Shown piece by piece: positions 40,662 through 49,994 of a stretch of 64,000 bases of DNA. The notes under the pieces were generated by a model. It saw only the letters and a list, made by a program, of their open reading frames with translations. It did no database searches and was not told the DNA's origin. Position numbers and translations under genes: made by a program. Numbering within the stretch: the first letter of the stretch is position 1; every line of letters starts with the position of its first letter. Location: the NCBI RefSeq assembly GCF_009720745.1, contig NZ_WNKX01000002.1, forward strand, positions 62,001-126,000, in the 5' to 3' direction. This DNA is from Massilia eburnea (GTDB lineage: Bacteria > Pseudomonadota > Gammaproteobacteria > Burkholderiales > Burkholderiaceae_D).

Positions 40662-42362
40662 TCAATTTACAACCTCGTTTTCCTCGGCCGCGGGCGCCAT
40701 CTGTCGCGGCAGGATCACACGGAAGGTGGTGCCTTTGCCGATTTCGCTGTCGACTTCAATGCGGCCGCCATGCTTCTGCACGATGCTGTAGGAAAGGGAC
40801 AAACCCAGCCCGGTGCCTTTGCCGACGGGCTTGGTGGTGAAGAAGGGTTCGAAGATGCGGCCCAGGTTTTCCGCCGCGATGCCGCTGCCGGTGTCGCTCA
40901 CCGACACCGTCACCATCTCGTTCTCATAGCTGGTGCGTACTGTGATGCGGCCGCGATTTTCGATGGCATGGGCAGCGTTGACCAGCAGGTTCATGAACAC
41001 CTGGTTCAACTGCGACGGGATGCATTCGATCTCCGGCACGCCGCCGTATTCCTTGATCACTTCCGCCTTGTATTTCAGCTCGTTCCACACCACGTTCAGC
41101 GTGCTGTCCAGGCCCGTTTCCAGGTTCGCGACCAGCACGTCGCCGCCGCCGACGTGGGAAAAGTCTTTCATGTCCTGCACGATGCGCTTGATGCGGTCCA
41201 GTCCATCCATCGATTCGGACAACAGGCTGCCCAGGTCTTCGCGCAGGTAGTCCGCGTCGATTTCCTTGCGCAGCGCATTGAGCTCGCTGCGCTCGCCCTC
41301 GGGCAGGTGCTGTTCACGCAGCTCGTAGGCATCGAGCAGGCGCATCAGCGATTGCATATAGCGCTGCAGGCTGCTCAGGTTGGAGTTGACGAAGCCCACC
41401 GGGTTGTTGATCTCGTGCGCCACGCCGGCTGCCAGCACGCCAATGGAAGCCATCTTCTCCGACTGCAGCAGCTGGTTCTGCGCTTCGCCCAGCTTGCGGA
41501 TCAGATCCGCCTGGCGCGCCTTCTCGCTTTCCAGCGTCAGGTTGGCCATCTGCAGCGCCAGGGTGCGCTCATGCACGCGGTTTTCCAGCTGGTCGCGCGA
41601 TTCGCGCAGCACATGCTCGCTATGTTCGCGCTCAGTGATGTCGAGGAAGCCGAACACGCGGCCGATGATGCGCTCGCCCAGGAACTGCGGGCGCGAACGG
41701 CATTCGAACACGCGGCCGTTGTGAAGGTGGAGCTGGTCCAGCTTTTCGTGCGGGTCGCTCACCTGCAGCAAGCGCTCGCGGCATAACTCCTGCTCGGCCA
41801 CGTTCGCGGTCAGGAATTCCAGGATGGCGCCATCGTTGCCGCTCTTGAGGAAGGCTTCCGGGATATTCCACATCTCGCTGAACTGACGGTTCATGCTGGC
41901 GATCTTGTTGTGCCAGTCGATCACCAGGATGCCGTTGCCGGTCGCCTCCAGCGTGGTGCGCAACTGGGACAGGGTTTGCTCCAGCACGTCCTCCACCTTG
42001 CGCTCGTGGCGCGCATCGCGGGCCAGGATCAGGATCAGCCAACGCTCCTGGTGGCGCAGCACGCGCAGCGATTTCATGACCATGATCTGCGTGCCATCGG
42101 CGCGCTGGTATTCGCCCTCCTGTGCATCGATATCCTGGAAGTGGCCGCTGCGCACGTCCTCCCAGTAGAACACGTCCTGCAGCGAGCTTTCGATATCGGT
42201 GATCAGCATCTCCATCATCTGCGGCGCCGTGTAGCCAAGCACCTGCTCCGCCACCTTGTTGGCGACGATGATGCGCAAGTCGGAAGGGTCGACCAGCAGC
42301 ATCATATGCGGGCTGTGGTCAAGCATCAGCTGGCGCAATTCGGAGCGAAGTTCGGAGCTCAC
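40662..42362 (-). CDS. Cytoplasmic PAS-domain sensor histidine kinase
   Basis: The 566-aa protein has two or three PAS-like domains in residues 10-270 (LVDPSDLRIIVANKVAEQVLGYT, GILVIDWHNKIASMNRQFSEMW) and a coiled coil. The HisKA box is ASIGVLAAGVAHEINNPVGFVNSNL, and the ATPase domain shows NLLVNAAHAI, DTGSGI and GTGLGLSLSYSIV. No membrane helix is present. The GTG start overlaps the stop of the HD-GYP gene (GTGA), and GGGAG lies upstream. No response regulator follows, so HD-GYP signalling may be its partner. Confidence 0.9.
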   Translation of the reverse strand: MSSELRSELRQLMLDHSPHMMLLVDPSDLRIIVANKVAEQVLGYTAPQMMEMLITDIESSLQDVFYWEDVRSGHFQDIDAQEGEYQRADGTQIMVMKSLRVLRHQERWLILILARDARHERKVEDVLEQTLSQLRTTLEATGNGILVIDWHNKIASMNRQFSEMWNIPEAFLKSGNDGAILEFLTANVAEQELCRERLLQVSDPHEKLDQLHLHNGRVFECRSRPQFLGERIIGRVFGFLDITEREHSEHVLRESRDQLENRVHERTLALQMANLTLESEKARQADLIRKLGEAQNQLLQSEKMASIGVLAAGVAHEINNPVGFVNSNLSSLQRYMQSLMRLLDAYELREQHLPEGERSELNALRKEIDADYLREDLGSLLSESMDGLDRIKRIVQDMKDFSHVGGGDVLVANLETGLDSTLNVVWNELKYKAEVIKEYGGVPEIECIPSQLNQVFMNLLVNAAHAIENRGRITVRTSYENEMVTVSVSDTGSGIAAENLGRIFEPFFTTKPVGKGTGLGLSLSYSIVQKHGGRIEVDSEIGKGTTFRVILPRQMAPAAEENEVVN

Positions 42363-43639
42363 CCGGCCGCTCCCTGACCCGGCTTGGTGGCGTCGAAGTA
42401 ATAGCTGACCCGCTTGCGCGGGCTAAGGTAGGCGTAGATCTCTTTCGGTACTTGCGAAGGTTTGATGGCGCGCACGATGTTCAGGTCGGCTTCGCGTTCC
42501 ATGTCGACCATGATGGCGTCTTCGCGCGGCACTCCGGCCTCGTAGACTACCAGCTCCGGCTTGTTCGGCTTTTCGGTGTTGATGGTAGCGACCATGCCGG
42601 TGGCGCCGTTCGACAGCTGCACGATCGTGCCAGGTGGGTAGACCCCCAGGCAGCGGATGAAGACCTGCAGCAGCTTGGGATCGAACTTGCCGCGGTTCTT
42701 GGCGAACATCAGCGAGAGCGCTTCGTGCGGAGTCAGGCCGGGGGTTCCGTTGACCGGATTGCACAGGCGGTCGTAGTAATTGGCGATGCACACGATACGC
42801 GCCAGCACCCCGATCTCCTCGCCCTTCAGGTGGCGCGGATAGCCGCTGCCGTCGAACATTTCATGGTGGTCGCGCACGATGGCAACCGCAGCGGCCGGGA
42901 ACTTGAGCTGGTGCCCCATCTCCGTGCCGACCGCGCAGTGCGTCTCGTACAGGTTTTGCTCGGAGTGGGTCCACGCCTCAGTCTTGGTCAGCACGCGGTC
43001 GGGGATGTTGCGCACGCCAATGTCATGGAACATGGCGCCCACCCCCATCGGCCCGGCCACCTCGCGCGGCAGCTTGATGTCGCGCGCGATCATCATCGAC
43101 AGCATGGTGACGTTGAGCGAATGCAGGTAGATTTCTTCGCCGCCGGTACGGTCGCCCATGACGTGGATCGCCAGTTCAGGCGCACTCAGGATGGAGTCGG
43201 CGATCTTGCCGATCATCTCGCTGGCTTTCTGCAGGTTCTCGGCCGGGCGCGCGAAAATGCTCTTTTCCATGTCCTTCATGGCGCGCGCGGTATCGATGAA
43301 GGCGTGCTCGATGCGGGCGGCGTTCTCGCGCTGCTGGCGCATGCGCTCCATCATGGCACGCTTGACGGCGAGTTCTGGTGATTCCGGCGCAGGCGGCGGA
43401 GGTGGCGCAGCCGCAGCAATCGCCTGCGCCTGGGCGCTCAGCGCGATCGGCTGCACGTCGCTCATGGATGGGTCGATGCGGATCTTGTGCAAGCCCAGGC
43501 TGCGCAGCTGGTGGATCTGCTCCTGCGACTTGATCTTGAAATGGCTGAAAGCGAATGGGTGCTCGAACCACTTCAGGTCGAGGTGGACGTATAAGCCGAC
43601 TTGCAGCTGCTCCAGCAGGATATCCTGGGTCTCCGGCAT
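42359..43639 (-). CDS. HD-GYP c-di-GMP phosphodiesterase with DUF3391 domain
   Basis: The 426-aa protein starts with a DUF3391 domain (LEQLQVGLYVHLDLKWFEHPF, then LGLHKIRIDPS). Its HD-GYP domain shows MFHDIGVRNIPDRVL, VRDHHEMFDGSGYPRHLKGEEIG and IANYYDRLCN, with the HD and GYP motifs intact. It should hydrolyse c-di-GMP to GMP. AAGGGG precedes the ATG. It is followed by the PAS kinase gene with a GTGA overlap, so output and sensing are probably linked. Confidence 0.92.
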   Translation of the reverse strand: MPETQDILLEQLQVGLYVHLDLKWFEHPFAFSHFKIKSQEQIHQLRSLGLHKIRIDPSMSDVQPIALSAQAQAIAAAAPPPPPAPESPELAVKRAMMERMRQQRENAARIEHAFIDTARAMKDMEKSIFARPAENLQKASEMIGKIADSILSAPELAIHVMGDRTGGEEIYLHSLNVTMLSMMIARDIKLPREVAGPMGVGAMFHDIGVRNIPDRVLTKTEAWTHSEQNLYETHCAVGTEMGHQLKFPAAAVAIVRDHHEMFDGSGYPRHLKGEEIGVLARIVCIANYYDRLCNPVNGTPGLTPHEALSLMFAKNRGKFDPKLLQVFIRCLGVYPPGTIVQLSNGATGMVATINTEKPNKPELVVYEAGVPREDAIMVDMEREADLNIVRAIKPSQVPKEIYAYLSPRKRVSYYFDATKPGQGAAG

Positions 43640-43718
43640 GGCTTGCGCCCCTTAGCGTGTCAGTCGATGTCCGATTATAGCCAAACGCGGGACGAACGAT
43701 TAACGAGCAATATGCTAG

Positions 43719-44168
43719 TTACAGGTGCTGCGGCAGCTGCAGGATGGCTTCGGCGTTGGACGGGGAAAAGCAGCGGTCGGCGGCTTCGAGATAAGGCAGC
43801 CAGACGTGGGCGGTGTGCTCGCGTGGGCTGAGCATGACGGGGATCCCGCGCGGCACCTGCACGCTGAAGATGTGCTCGAGGTTGTGCGTCACGCCGGGTT
43901 CGTAGCGGTGGCGCCAGACGGGGTAGATTTCGTAGATGTTCTGCAGGCCCCAGTCGCGCAGCACGATGGTCTTGCCGTCGGCGACGATGCCGGTTTCTTC
44001 GAACAGCTCGCGGGTGGCGGTGGTGAGCAGCGGTTCATCGAGGGCGTCTTTCGAGCCGGTGACGGATTGCCAGTAGCCGGGATTGCCGGCGCGCTCGATC
44101 AGGAGCACTTCCAGGTCGGCGGTGTGGATCACCACCAGGACGGATTCTGGGATTTTGTAGGGCTTCAT
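43719..44168 (-). CDS. nudB: Dihydroneopterin triphosphate diphosphatase
   Basis: The 149-aa Nudix protein has the Nudix box in DEPLLTTATRELFEETGIV and the NudB-type start KIPESVLVVIHTADLEVLLIERAGNPGYWQSVTGS. It removes pyrophosphate from dihydroneopterin triphosphate in folate synthesis. It follows aspS, as in many betaproteobacteria. The spacer to aspS is filled by a palindromic repeat element. I chose the ATG at 44168, which gives the family's usual length. Confidence 0.92.
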   Translation of the reverse strand: MKPYKIPESVLVVIHTADLEVLLIERAGNPGYWQSVTGSKDALDEPLLTTATRELFEETGIVADGKTIVLRDWGLQNIYEIYPVWRHRYEPGVTHNLEHIFSVQVPRGIPVMLSPREHTAHVWLPYLEAADRCFSPSNAEAILQLPQHL

Positions 44169-44172
44169 GCTT

Positions 44173-44286
44173 AAACCCGGTAAATCTGGGTCAGACGGGA
44201 CGGCCATCCGGCAAGGGTCTGACCCTGTCTGCGGCGCTGTCAGTGGAGTGTCAGACCCTTGGGTCTGACACTGCCTTACCGGGTTT
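44173..44286. repeat. Palindromic repeat copy 2 (complete, two stems)
   Basis: The ends AAACCCGGTAA (44173-44183) and TTACCGGGTTT (44276-44286) are perfect inverted repeats. Inside lies GTGTCAGACCC-TT-GGGTCTGACAC and a related GGGTCAGAC/GTCTGACCC pair. The element fills the nudB-aspS spacer exactly and touches the aspS stop codon. Confidence 0.85.
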
Positions 44287-46094
44287 TAGCCGGCCACTTT
44301 CGGCTCAGCCGCACGCAGGCGAATATGCAGCTCGCGCAGCTGCTTCTCGTCCACTGGCGAAGGCGCGTGAGTCAGCAAGCACTGTGCACGCTGGGTCTTA
44401 GGGAAAGCGATCACGTCGCGGATCGAGTCGGACTTGGTCATCAGGGTCACGATACGATCCAGGCCGAACGCCAGGCCGCCGTGCGGAGGCGCGCCGTACT
44501 GCAGCGCGTCCAGCAGGAAGCCGAACTTCTCGCGTGCTTCCTCGGCACCGATCTTCAGCGCACGGAACACCTTCGACTGCACTTCTTCGCGGTGGATACG
44601 GATCGAGCCGCCGCCCAGTTCCCAGCCGTTCAGCACCATGTCGTAGGCCTTGGCGATACATGCACCTGGATTGGTCTCCAGCATGTCTTCGTGGCCGTCT
44701 TTCGGCGAAGTGAACGGGTGGTGGGTTGCGGTCCAGCGGTCTTCTTCTTCGTCGTATTCGAACATCGGGAAGTCGATCACCCACAGCGGCGCCCACACGT
44801 CGTTGAACAGGCCGTTGGCCTTGCCGAACTCCGAGTGGCCGATCTTCACGCGCAGCGCGCCGATCGCGTCGTTCACAACCTTCGCCTTGTCTGCGCCGAA
44901 GAAGATCAGGTCGCCGTCTTGCGCGCCGGTGCGCTCCAGGATGGTGTTCAGGGTCGCGTCGTCCAGCGACTTGACGATTGGCGACTGCAGGCCATCGCGG
45001 CCCTTGGCCTTTTCATTGACCTTGATGTAAGCCAGGCCCTTGGCGCCGTAGATGGCGACGAACTGGGTGTAGGCATCGATCTCGGAACGCGACATGGCGC
45101 CGCCGTTCGGCACGCGCATGCCGACCACGCGGCCGTTCTTCATGTTGGCCGCGCTGGAGAAGATCTTCGACTCGACGTTGGTCATGATGTCGGTCAGTTC
45201 GGTGAACTGCATGTTCACGCGCATGTCCGGCTTGTCCGAACCGTACTTGCCCATGGCTTCCGCGAAGTCCATCACAGGGAATGGGTTTGGCAGTTCCACG
45301 TCCATGGTGTTCTTGAACACGTTGCGGATCATGGTTTCGAACAGGTCACGGATCTCCTGCTCGTTCAGGAACGAGGTTTCACAGTCGATCTGGGTGAATT
45401 CCGGCTGGCGGTCAGCGCGCAGGTCTTCGTCGCGGAAGCACTTGGTGATCTGGTAGTAGCGGTCGAAGTTGGCGACCATCAGCAGCTGCTTGAACAGCTG
45501 CGGGGATTGTGGCAGCGCGAAGAATTCGTGCGCGTTCACGCGGGATGGCACCAGGTAGTCGCGCGCGCCTTCCGGGGTGGACTTGGTCAGTACCGGAGTT
45601 TCGATATCGATGAAGCCCAGGTTGTCCAGGTACTTGCGCACTTCCATCGACACCTTGTAGCGCAGGCGCAGGTTGTTCTGCATCTGTGGACGGCGCAGGT
45701 CCAGCACGCGGTGGGTCAGGCGGGTGGTTTCGGACAGGTTGTCGTCGTCCAGCTGGAATGGAACAGGCACGGAGGCGTTCAGCACTTCCACTTTGGCGGC
45801 AACGACTTCGATCTTGCCCGACTTCAGGTTGTTGTTGACGGTGCCGGCCAGGCGGTCTTTCACGGTGCCGGTGACGCGCAGGCAGTACTCGTTACGCACG
45901 GATTCGGCGACGGAGAACACTTCCGCCTGGTCCGGGTTGCAGACCACCTGCACCAGGCCTTCGCGGTCGCGCAGGTCGATGAAGATCACACCGCCGTGGT
46001 CGCGGCGACGATGCACCCAGCCGCACAGGCTGACGGTTTGGCCTACGAGGGCTTCGGTAACGAGGCCGCAGTATTCGGTACGCATGGAGGACAT
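44286..46094 (-). CDS. aspS: Aspartyl-tRNA synthetase
   Basis: The 602-aa class II synthetase starts with the anticodon-binding OB fold ([31 protein letters not shown]). Motif 2 is [23 protein letters not shown], and motif 3 is [13 protein letters not shown]. It has the GAD insertion typical of bacterial AspRS. It charges tRNA-Asp; whether it discriminates tRNA-Asn cannot be read directly. DUF502 and fmdB lie upstream on the same strand. The stop abuts a palindromic repeat. Confidence 0.97.
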   Translation of the reverse strand: MSSMRTEYCGLVTEALVGQTVSLCGWVHRRRDHGGVIFIDLRDREGLVQVVCNPDQAEVFSVAESVRNEYCLRVTGTVKDRLAGTVNNNLKSGKIEVVAAKVEVLNASVPVPFQLDDDNLSETTRLTHRVLDLRRPQMQNNLRLRYKVSMEVRKYLDNLGFIDIETPVLTKSTPEGARDYLVPSRVNAHEFFALPQSPQLFKQLLMVANFDRYYQITKCFRDEDLRADRQPEFTQIDCETSFLNEQEIRDLFETMIRNVFKNTMDVELPNPFPVMDFAEAMGKYGSDKPDMRVNMQFTELTDIMTNVESKIFSSAANMKNGRVVGMRVPNGGAMSRSEIDAYTQFVAIYGAKGLAYIKVNEKAKGRDGLQSPIVKSLDDATLNTILERTGAQDGDLIFFGADKAKVVNDAIGALRVKIGHSEFGKANGLFNDVWAPLWVIDFPMFEYDEEEDRWTATHHPFTSPKDGHEDMLETNPGACIAKAYDMVLNGWELGGGSIRIHREEVQSKVFRALKIGAEEAREKFGFLLDALQYGAPPHGGLAFGLDRIVTLMTKSDSIRDVIAFPKTQRAQCLLTHAPSPVDEKQLRELHIRLRAAEPKVAG

Positions 46095-46120
46095 ATTGAT
46101 TCTCAGTTTCAGGTTAAGTT

Positions 46121-46708
46121 TTATTCAGGGACGACAACGCCCATCGAAACGATGTACTTCAGTGCGGCATCGACGCTCATATCGAGTTCGATTACGTCTT
46201 TTTTCGGCATCATCAGGAAGAAGCCGGAAGTCGGGTTGGGCGTGGTGGGCACGTAGACGGAGATGTATTCGCCGTCCAGGTGCTTCTGTACTTCGGTGGC
46301 CGGTGCGCCGGTCAGGAATGCGATGGTGCGCGAATCCGCGTGCGGGTAAGGCACCAGCACGGCCTTGCGGAAAGCATTGCCCGAATCGGAGAACAGCGTA
46401 TCCGATACCTGCTTCACGCTGCCGTACAGGGAGCTGACCACCGGAATCCGGTGCAGCAGCTTTTCCCACTGCCTGACGACGAAATTGCCGACCAGGTTAT
46501 TGGTCAGCAGGCCGGTGATGAACACAATCAGCACGGTCAGGATAGTGCCCAGGCCCGGGATATCGAAACCGATCAGGGTACGCGGCTGCCAGCGCTCCGG
46601 AACGATCAGGAGCGACTGGTCCATGGTGCTGATGATGATGTTGAGCACCCAGGCGGTAATCGCCAGGGGGACCAGGATCAGCAAGCCGGTAATGAAATAT
46701 TTGCGCAT
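46121..46708 (-). CDS. DUF502 inner-membrane protein
   Basis: The 195-aa protein has two membrane helices ([22 protein letters not shown] and [20 protein letters not shown]). The DUF502 motifs are [40 protein letters not shown] and [16 protein letters not shown]. Function is not known. The position between fmdB and aspS is conserved in betaproteobacteria, from my general knowledge. Confidence 0.9.
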   Translation of the reverse strand: MRKYFITGLLILVPLAITAWVLNIIISTMDQSLLIVPERWQPRTLIGFDIPGLGTILTVLIVFITGLLTNNLVGNFVVRQWEKLLHRIPVVSSLYGSVKQVSDTLFSDSGNAFRKAVLVPYPHADSRTIAFLTGAPATEVQKHLDGEYISVYVPTTPNPTSGFFLMMPKKDVIELDMSVDAALKYIVSMGVVVPE

Positions 46709-46729
46709 CGTGTTCCTTGTGCGGGGTAA

Positions 46730-47017
46730 TTACGCCTCGCTGGTGGACTTCGCAGGTGCAGGCGCAGGCGCCGGAGCAGCTGCCGCCGGAGCTTCGGTTT
46801 TAGGCGCACTGGCGACGCCGGTTGCCGGGGCGGTGCCGCCACGGAAATCGGTGACATACCAGCCCGTGCCTTTCAATTGGAAGCCGGCCGCGGTCAGTTG
46901 CTTCTTAAAGGTGGATTTGCCGCAGGAAGGGCAATCCGTGAGCTGCGGATCGGAGATCTTTTGCAGCACATCCTTGGCAAAGCCACATTCCTCGCAGCGG
47001 TAAGCGTAGATTGGCAT
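46730..47017 (-). CDS. FmdB-family zinc ribbon protein
   Basis: The 95-aa protein begins MPIYAYRCEECGFAKDVLQKISDPQLTDCPSCGKSTFKKQLTAAGF with two CxxC pairs, the FmdB/CxxC_CXXC_SSSS fold. Its C-terminal 35 residues are an Ala/Pro-rich tail. FmdB proteins were first seen near amidase genes and may regulate; the role here is unknown. It lies between the TPMT-like gene and DUF502. Confidence 0.88.
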   Translation of the reverse strand: MPIYAYRCEECGFAKDVLQKISDPQLTDCPSCGKSTFKKQLTAAGFQLKGTGWYVTDFRGGTAPATGVASAPKTEAPAAAAPAPAPAPAKSTSEA

Positions 47018-47050
47018 CTATTACTCCGCAAAAAACATCAAAACCCTGAA

Positions 47051-47689
47051 TTATAAAGCTTTTTTCCGGCGCCAGGCCATCCACCGCTCCTTGCCCTGGA
47101 ATACGGGGATGGAGTCTTCTGCCGGTTCGTCCCACTCTTTGGTGAAGTGAGCGCTCATTAACTGTTCCAGCTGCTGCCTGTCGGCGCCGAAAGGCGGCCC
47201 TTTCGGGCTGATGTCGAAGAAGAAGTAGCCCAGCAGCAAGCCGTCTTCCGGCAGCAAGTCAGCCCAGCGCTGTACCACGCGCGGCCACATGTCGCGCGGC
47301 ATGGCGCAGAGGAAGGCGCGTTCGTAGATCAGGTCGAGCGGCTGCGCTGGCTGGAATTCGAAGAAGTCGGCCTGCACCACATGCTCGCGCCAGCGGCCGA
47401 GGGCTTGTTGCGCCGCAGCAACGGCGGAGGGGGAGAAGTCGATGGCGGTGGCGTTCCAGCCGGCTTCGCAGAAGGCCTGCAGTTCGTAGCCGGTGCCGCA
47501 GCCGGGGATGAGCACCGAACCCCGGCAGTTCGGTGCCTGACCCTGCGGGTCAGGCACTTGTGTACCGGTTTGCAGCCAGGCGGAGAGCTGCCCCGGCACC
47601 CCACCCCGATCCCACGGCATAAACTCCGCCTCAAACCGCTGATCCCAAAACTCCGCCGTGCGCGGATCGCGGTTAGTGAAGTCGGGCAT
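47051..47689 (-). CDS. TPMT-family SAM methyltransferase with a repeat-derived insertion
   Basis: The 212-aa protein starts [22 protein letters not shown] and has motif [13 protein letters not shown]. It continues with [13 protein letters not shown] and [19 protein letters not shown], which fits thiopurine S-methyltransferase-like proteins. Residues 40-57, just before motif I, are encoded by an in-frame copy of the palindromic repeat of this genome; relatives usually have a short loop at this point. The start overlaps the ubiB end by 17 bp. The substrate is unknown. Confidence 0.88.
   Translation of the reverse strand: MPDFTNRDPRTAEFWDQRFEAEFMPWDRGGVPGQLSAWLQTGTQVPDPQGQAPNCRGSVLIPGCGTGYELQAFCEAGWNATAIDFSPSAVAAAQQALGRWREHVVQADFFEFQPAQPLDLIYERAFLCAMPRDMWPRVVQRWADLLPEDGLLLGYFFFDISPKGPPFGADRQQLEQLMSAHFTKEWDEPAEDSIPVFQGKERWMAWRRKKAL
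47521..47570. repeat. Palindromic repeat copy 3, inside a coding sequence
   Basis: The perfect stem GTGCCTGACCC-TGC-GGGTCAGGCAC (47533-47557) is flanked by CCCCGGCA on the left and TACCGGTTT on the right, a diverged form of the end sequence. The frame of the methyltransferase gene runs through it without a stop. Confidence 0.8.
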
Positions 47690-49232
47690 AAGCCACGTAC
47701 GCCACAGCGCCCAGCACAAACGACCCGACGAAGAACGCGAAGAACGACAGCAAGCGATTGGTATGCCGCTGCTCCGCCACCAAATGCGCCAGCAGCTGCT
47801 TGGTTTCCACATCGCGTTCCGCCGCCAGTGTCAGCGCCTGGTGCGCCAGGCGCGGCAGCTGCGGGAAGATATGCGAATAGCGCGGCGCCTCGGCCTTGAA
47901 TTTCTCCACCAGCCCGCGCCAGCCCACCTGCTCCGCCATCCAGCGCTCCAGGTAAGGCTTGGCCGTCTTCCACAGGTCCAGGTCCGGATCGAGCTGGCGG
48001 CCCAGCCCTTCGATATTCAGCAGCGTCTTCTGCAGCAGCACCAGCTGCGGCTGCACTTCCACATTGAACCGGCGCGAAGTCTGGAACAAGCGCAGCAGCA
48101 CCTGGCCAAACGAAATATCCTTCAGCGGACGGTCGAAGATCGGTTCACAGCAAGCGCGCACCGCCGCCTCCAGTTCGTCAACGCGGGTTTCTTTCGGCGC
48201 CCAGCCGGATTCGATGTGCGCCTCCGCCACGCGTTTGTAATCGCGGCGGAAGAAGGCCAGGAAGTTCTGCGACAGGTAATCCTTGTCGTAATCATTGAGC
48301 GTGCCGACGATGCCGAAATCGAGCGCGATATAGCGGCCGAACGATTCCGGCTCGATCGACACCAGGATATTCCCCGGGTGCATATCGGCGTGGAAGAAGC
48401 CGTCGCGGAACACCTGCGTAAAGAAGATTTCCACGCCATCGGACGACAGCTTTTTCAGATCAACCCCGGCCTCGATCAGGCGGTCGATCTGCGATACCGG
48501 AATACCGTGCATGCGCTCCATCACGATCACATTGCTGGAGCAATAGTCCCAATACATCTCCGGCACCAGCAATAGCTTCGATTCGGCGAAATTGCGGCGC
48601 AACTGGCTGGCGTTGGCCGCTTCGCGCATCAGGTCCAGTTCATCGTGCAGGTATTTGTCGAACTCCTGCACGACTTCCTGGATTTTCAAGCGCTTGGAAT
48701 CCGCCCACACGCGGTTGATGAAGTTGGCTGCGATATGCATCAGGGCCACGTCTTCATCGATCAATTTCTTCATGCCCGGACGCAGCACCTTGACCGCCAC
48801 TTGCGTGCCATCCTTCAACGCCGCAAAGTGCACCTGCGCGATGGAGGCCGAAGCCACCGGCACGCGCTCAAAGCGCGCAAACAATTCATCGGGGTGCGCA
48901 CCCAGCGACTCTTCGATCATCTTGATCGCCAGGTTGGAGTCGAACGGCGGGACGCGATCCTGCAGCTTGGACAGCTCGGCCACGATATCGAGCGGGAACA
49001 GGTCGCTGCGGGTCGACAGCACCTGGCCGAATTTCACGAAGATCGGCCCCAGCTCCTCCAGCGCGCGGCGCAGGCGCACGGCCCGCGGCGTCGACAGGTC
49101 GCGCCAGAAGAACGCCACATCGAGGAATTTGCTGATGCGCGGCTTGTCAAAGCCCGAAATGGCGATTTCGTCCAGCCCGTAGCGGACGGCGACGCGGACG
49201 ATCTTGAACAGCCGGAGGAATTTACGGATCAT
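47673..49232 (-). CDS. ubiB: UbiB-family kinase-like protein for ubiquinone biosynthesis
   Basis: The 519-aa protein has the UbiB hallmarks: [28 protein letters not shown], the Ala-rich loop [12 protein letters not shown], and [18 protein letters not shown] text. The kinase-like DMHPGNILV and DFGIVGTL motifs follow, and two C-terminal membrane helices close it. UbiB helps extract or move ubiquinone precursors and has ATPase activity. Its ATG overlaps the ubiJ stop (ATGA). Confidence 0.95.
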   Translation of the reverse strand: MIRKFLRLFKIVRVAVRYGLDEIAISGFDKPRISKFLDVAFFWRDLSTPRAVRLRRALEELGPIFVKFGQVLSTRSDLFPLDIVAELSKLQDRVPPFDSNLAIKMIEESLGAHPDELFARFERVPVASASIAQVHFAALKDGTQVAVKVLRPGMKKLIDEDVALMHIAANFINRVWADSKRLKIQEVVQEFDKYLHDELDLMREAANASQLRRNFAESKLLLVPEMYWDYCSSNVIVMERMHGIPVSQIDRLIEAGVDLKKLSSDGVEIFFTQVFRDGFFHADMHPGNILVSIEPESFGRYIALDFGIVGTLNDYDKDYLSQNFLAFFRRDYKRVAEAHIESGWAPKETRVDELEAAVRACCEPIFDRPLKDISFGQVLLRLFQTSRRFNVEVQPQLVLLQKTLLNIEGLGRQLDPDLDLWKTAKPYLERWMAEQVGWRGLVEKFKAEAPRYSHIFPQLPRLAHQALTLAAERDVETKQLLAHLVAEQRHTNRLLSFFAFFVGSFVLGAVAYVAYARLH

Positions 49233-49837
49233 TTAGCCAGTTTTTGTTCGAGTTTTTCCAGGCGCTTGCTGGCGCGTTCCACGTCATCGCGGAAGCGCGT
49301 GACATCGGCAGCAAAGCTTTCCGCCGTTACCGGGCGGATCAACAGCGGGTTCTCGTCGAGGAAGTATTCCGCGACATTCTCGGCCACTTTACGCTGGCCG
49401 TTGCGCGCGCCCTGCACTAACGCCTTTGCGCCTTGCACCAGGCGCACTGCCGCAATCGGGCCGACCAGTTTTTCCAGGTCGTATTCGGCTTCCCAGCGCA
49501 GCGATTGCGACAGGTGCGAAATGGCATTGGCGAATTCGGCGTCGCCATCGATCTGCACATAGGAGAAGGCGCGTTCGCGGTTTTGCGCGATCAGCGGCAA
49601 GTCGCTCAGTTTCAGGCGGATCGTTACCGCTGCTGCCGCATCGCTGCCTGCTGCCTCCACCATGCCGTCCGCGGCCACGCGCAGGCGCAGCACGGCCGGG
49701 CTGGCGTCGATCACGGCGACCTTGCCTGCGTGGAGCTTGAGCTCAGTGCGCGCCCATGGCTCCTGCGCCAGCAGGTGGTTGATGGTGGCGGCGGCGGGAA
49801 GGCTCAGGCCGGGCAGTTTGGGAGGGAATGGCAACAT
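49229..49837 (-). CDS. ubiJ: UbiJ (SCP2-domain ubiquinone accessory factor)
   Basis: The 202-aa protein begins with an SCP2-like fold ([29 protein letters not shown], then [14 protein letters not shown] and [13 protein letters not shown]). It ends with a coiled coil ([21 protein letters not shown]). UbiJ binds lipids and scaffolds the soluble ubiquinone complex. It lies just upstream of ubiB in the order ubiE-Tim44-ubiJ-ubiB, which supports the name. Confidence 0.88.
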   Translation of the reverse strand: MLPFPPKLPGLSLPAAATINHLLAQEPWARTELKLHAGKVAVIDASPAVLRLRVAADGMVEAAGSDAAAAVTIRLKLSDLPLIAQNRERAFSYVQIDGDAEFANAISHLSQSLRWEAEYDLEKLVGPIAAVRLVQGAKALVQGARNGQRKVAENVAEYFLDENPLLIRPVTAESFAADVTRFRDDVERASKRLEKLEQKLAK

Positions 49838-49852
49838 GTTTTTCGTCTTTTT

Positions 49853-49921
49853 AAACCGGCAACCGCGGCAGTCGCGTCTTAGGTGTCAGACTCCGGGGGC
49901 CTGACACCGGTGTGCCGGTTT
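49853..49921. repeat. Palindromic repeat copy 4
   Basis: Ends AAACCGGCA (49853-49861) and TGCCGGTTT (49913-49921) are perfect inverted repeats. Inside is a stem with arms GGTGTCAG and CTGACACC around a degenerate centre. It lies between the Tim44-domain gene and ubiJ. Confidence 0.75.
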
Positions 49922-49943
49922 TAGCCGGGTTACACAAAACAAA

Positions 49944-49967
49944 ACCGCCCCGGAATTCCAGGGCGGT
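49944..49967 (-). terminator. Terminator after the Tim44-domain gene
   Basis: ACCGCCC and GGGCGGT pair around a 10-base loop and, on the minus strand, are followed by TTTTGTTTTG. It lies 27 bases after the Tim44-domain stop and so may separate ubiE-Tim44 from ubiJ-ubiB. Confidence 0.75.
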
Positions 49968-49994
49968 CTCGATCTTACCAGTTACAGCGCCAAC

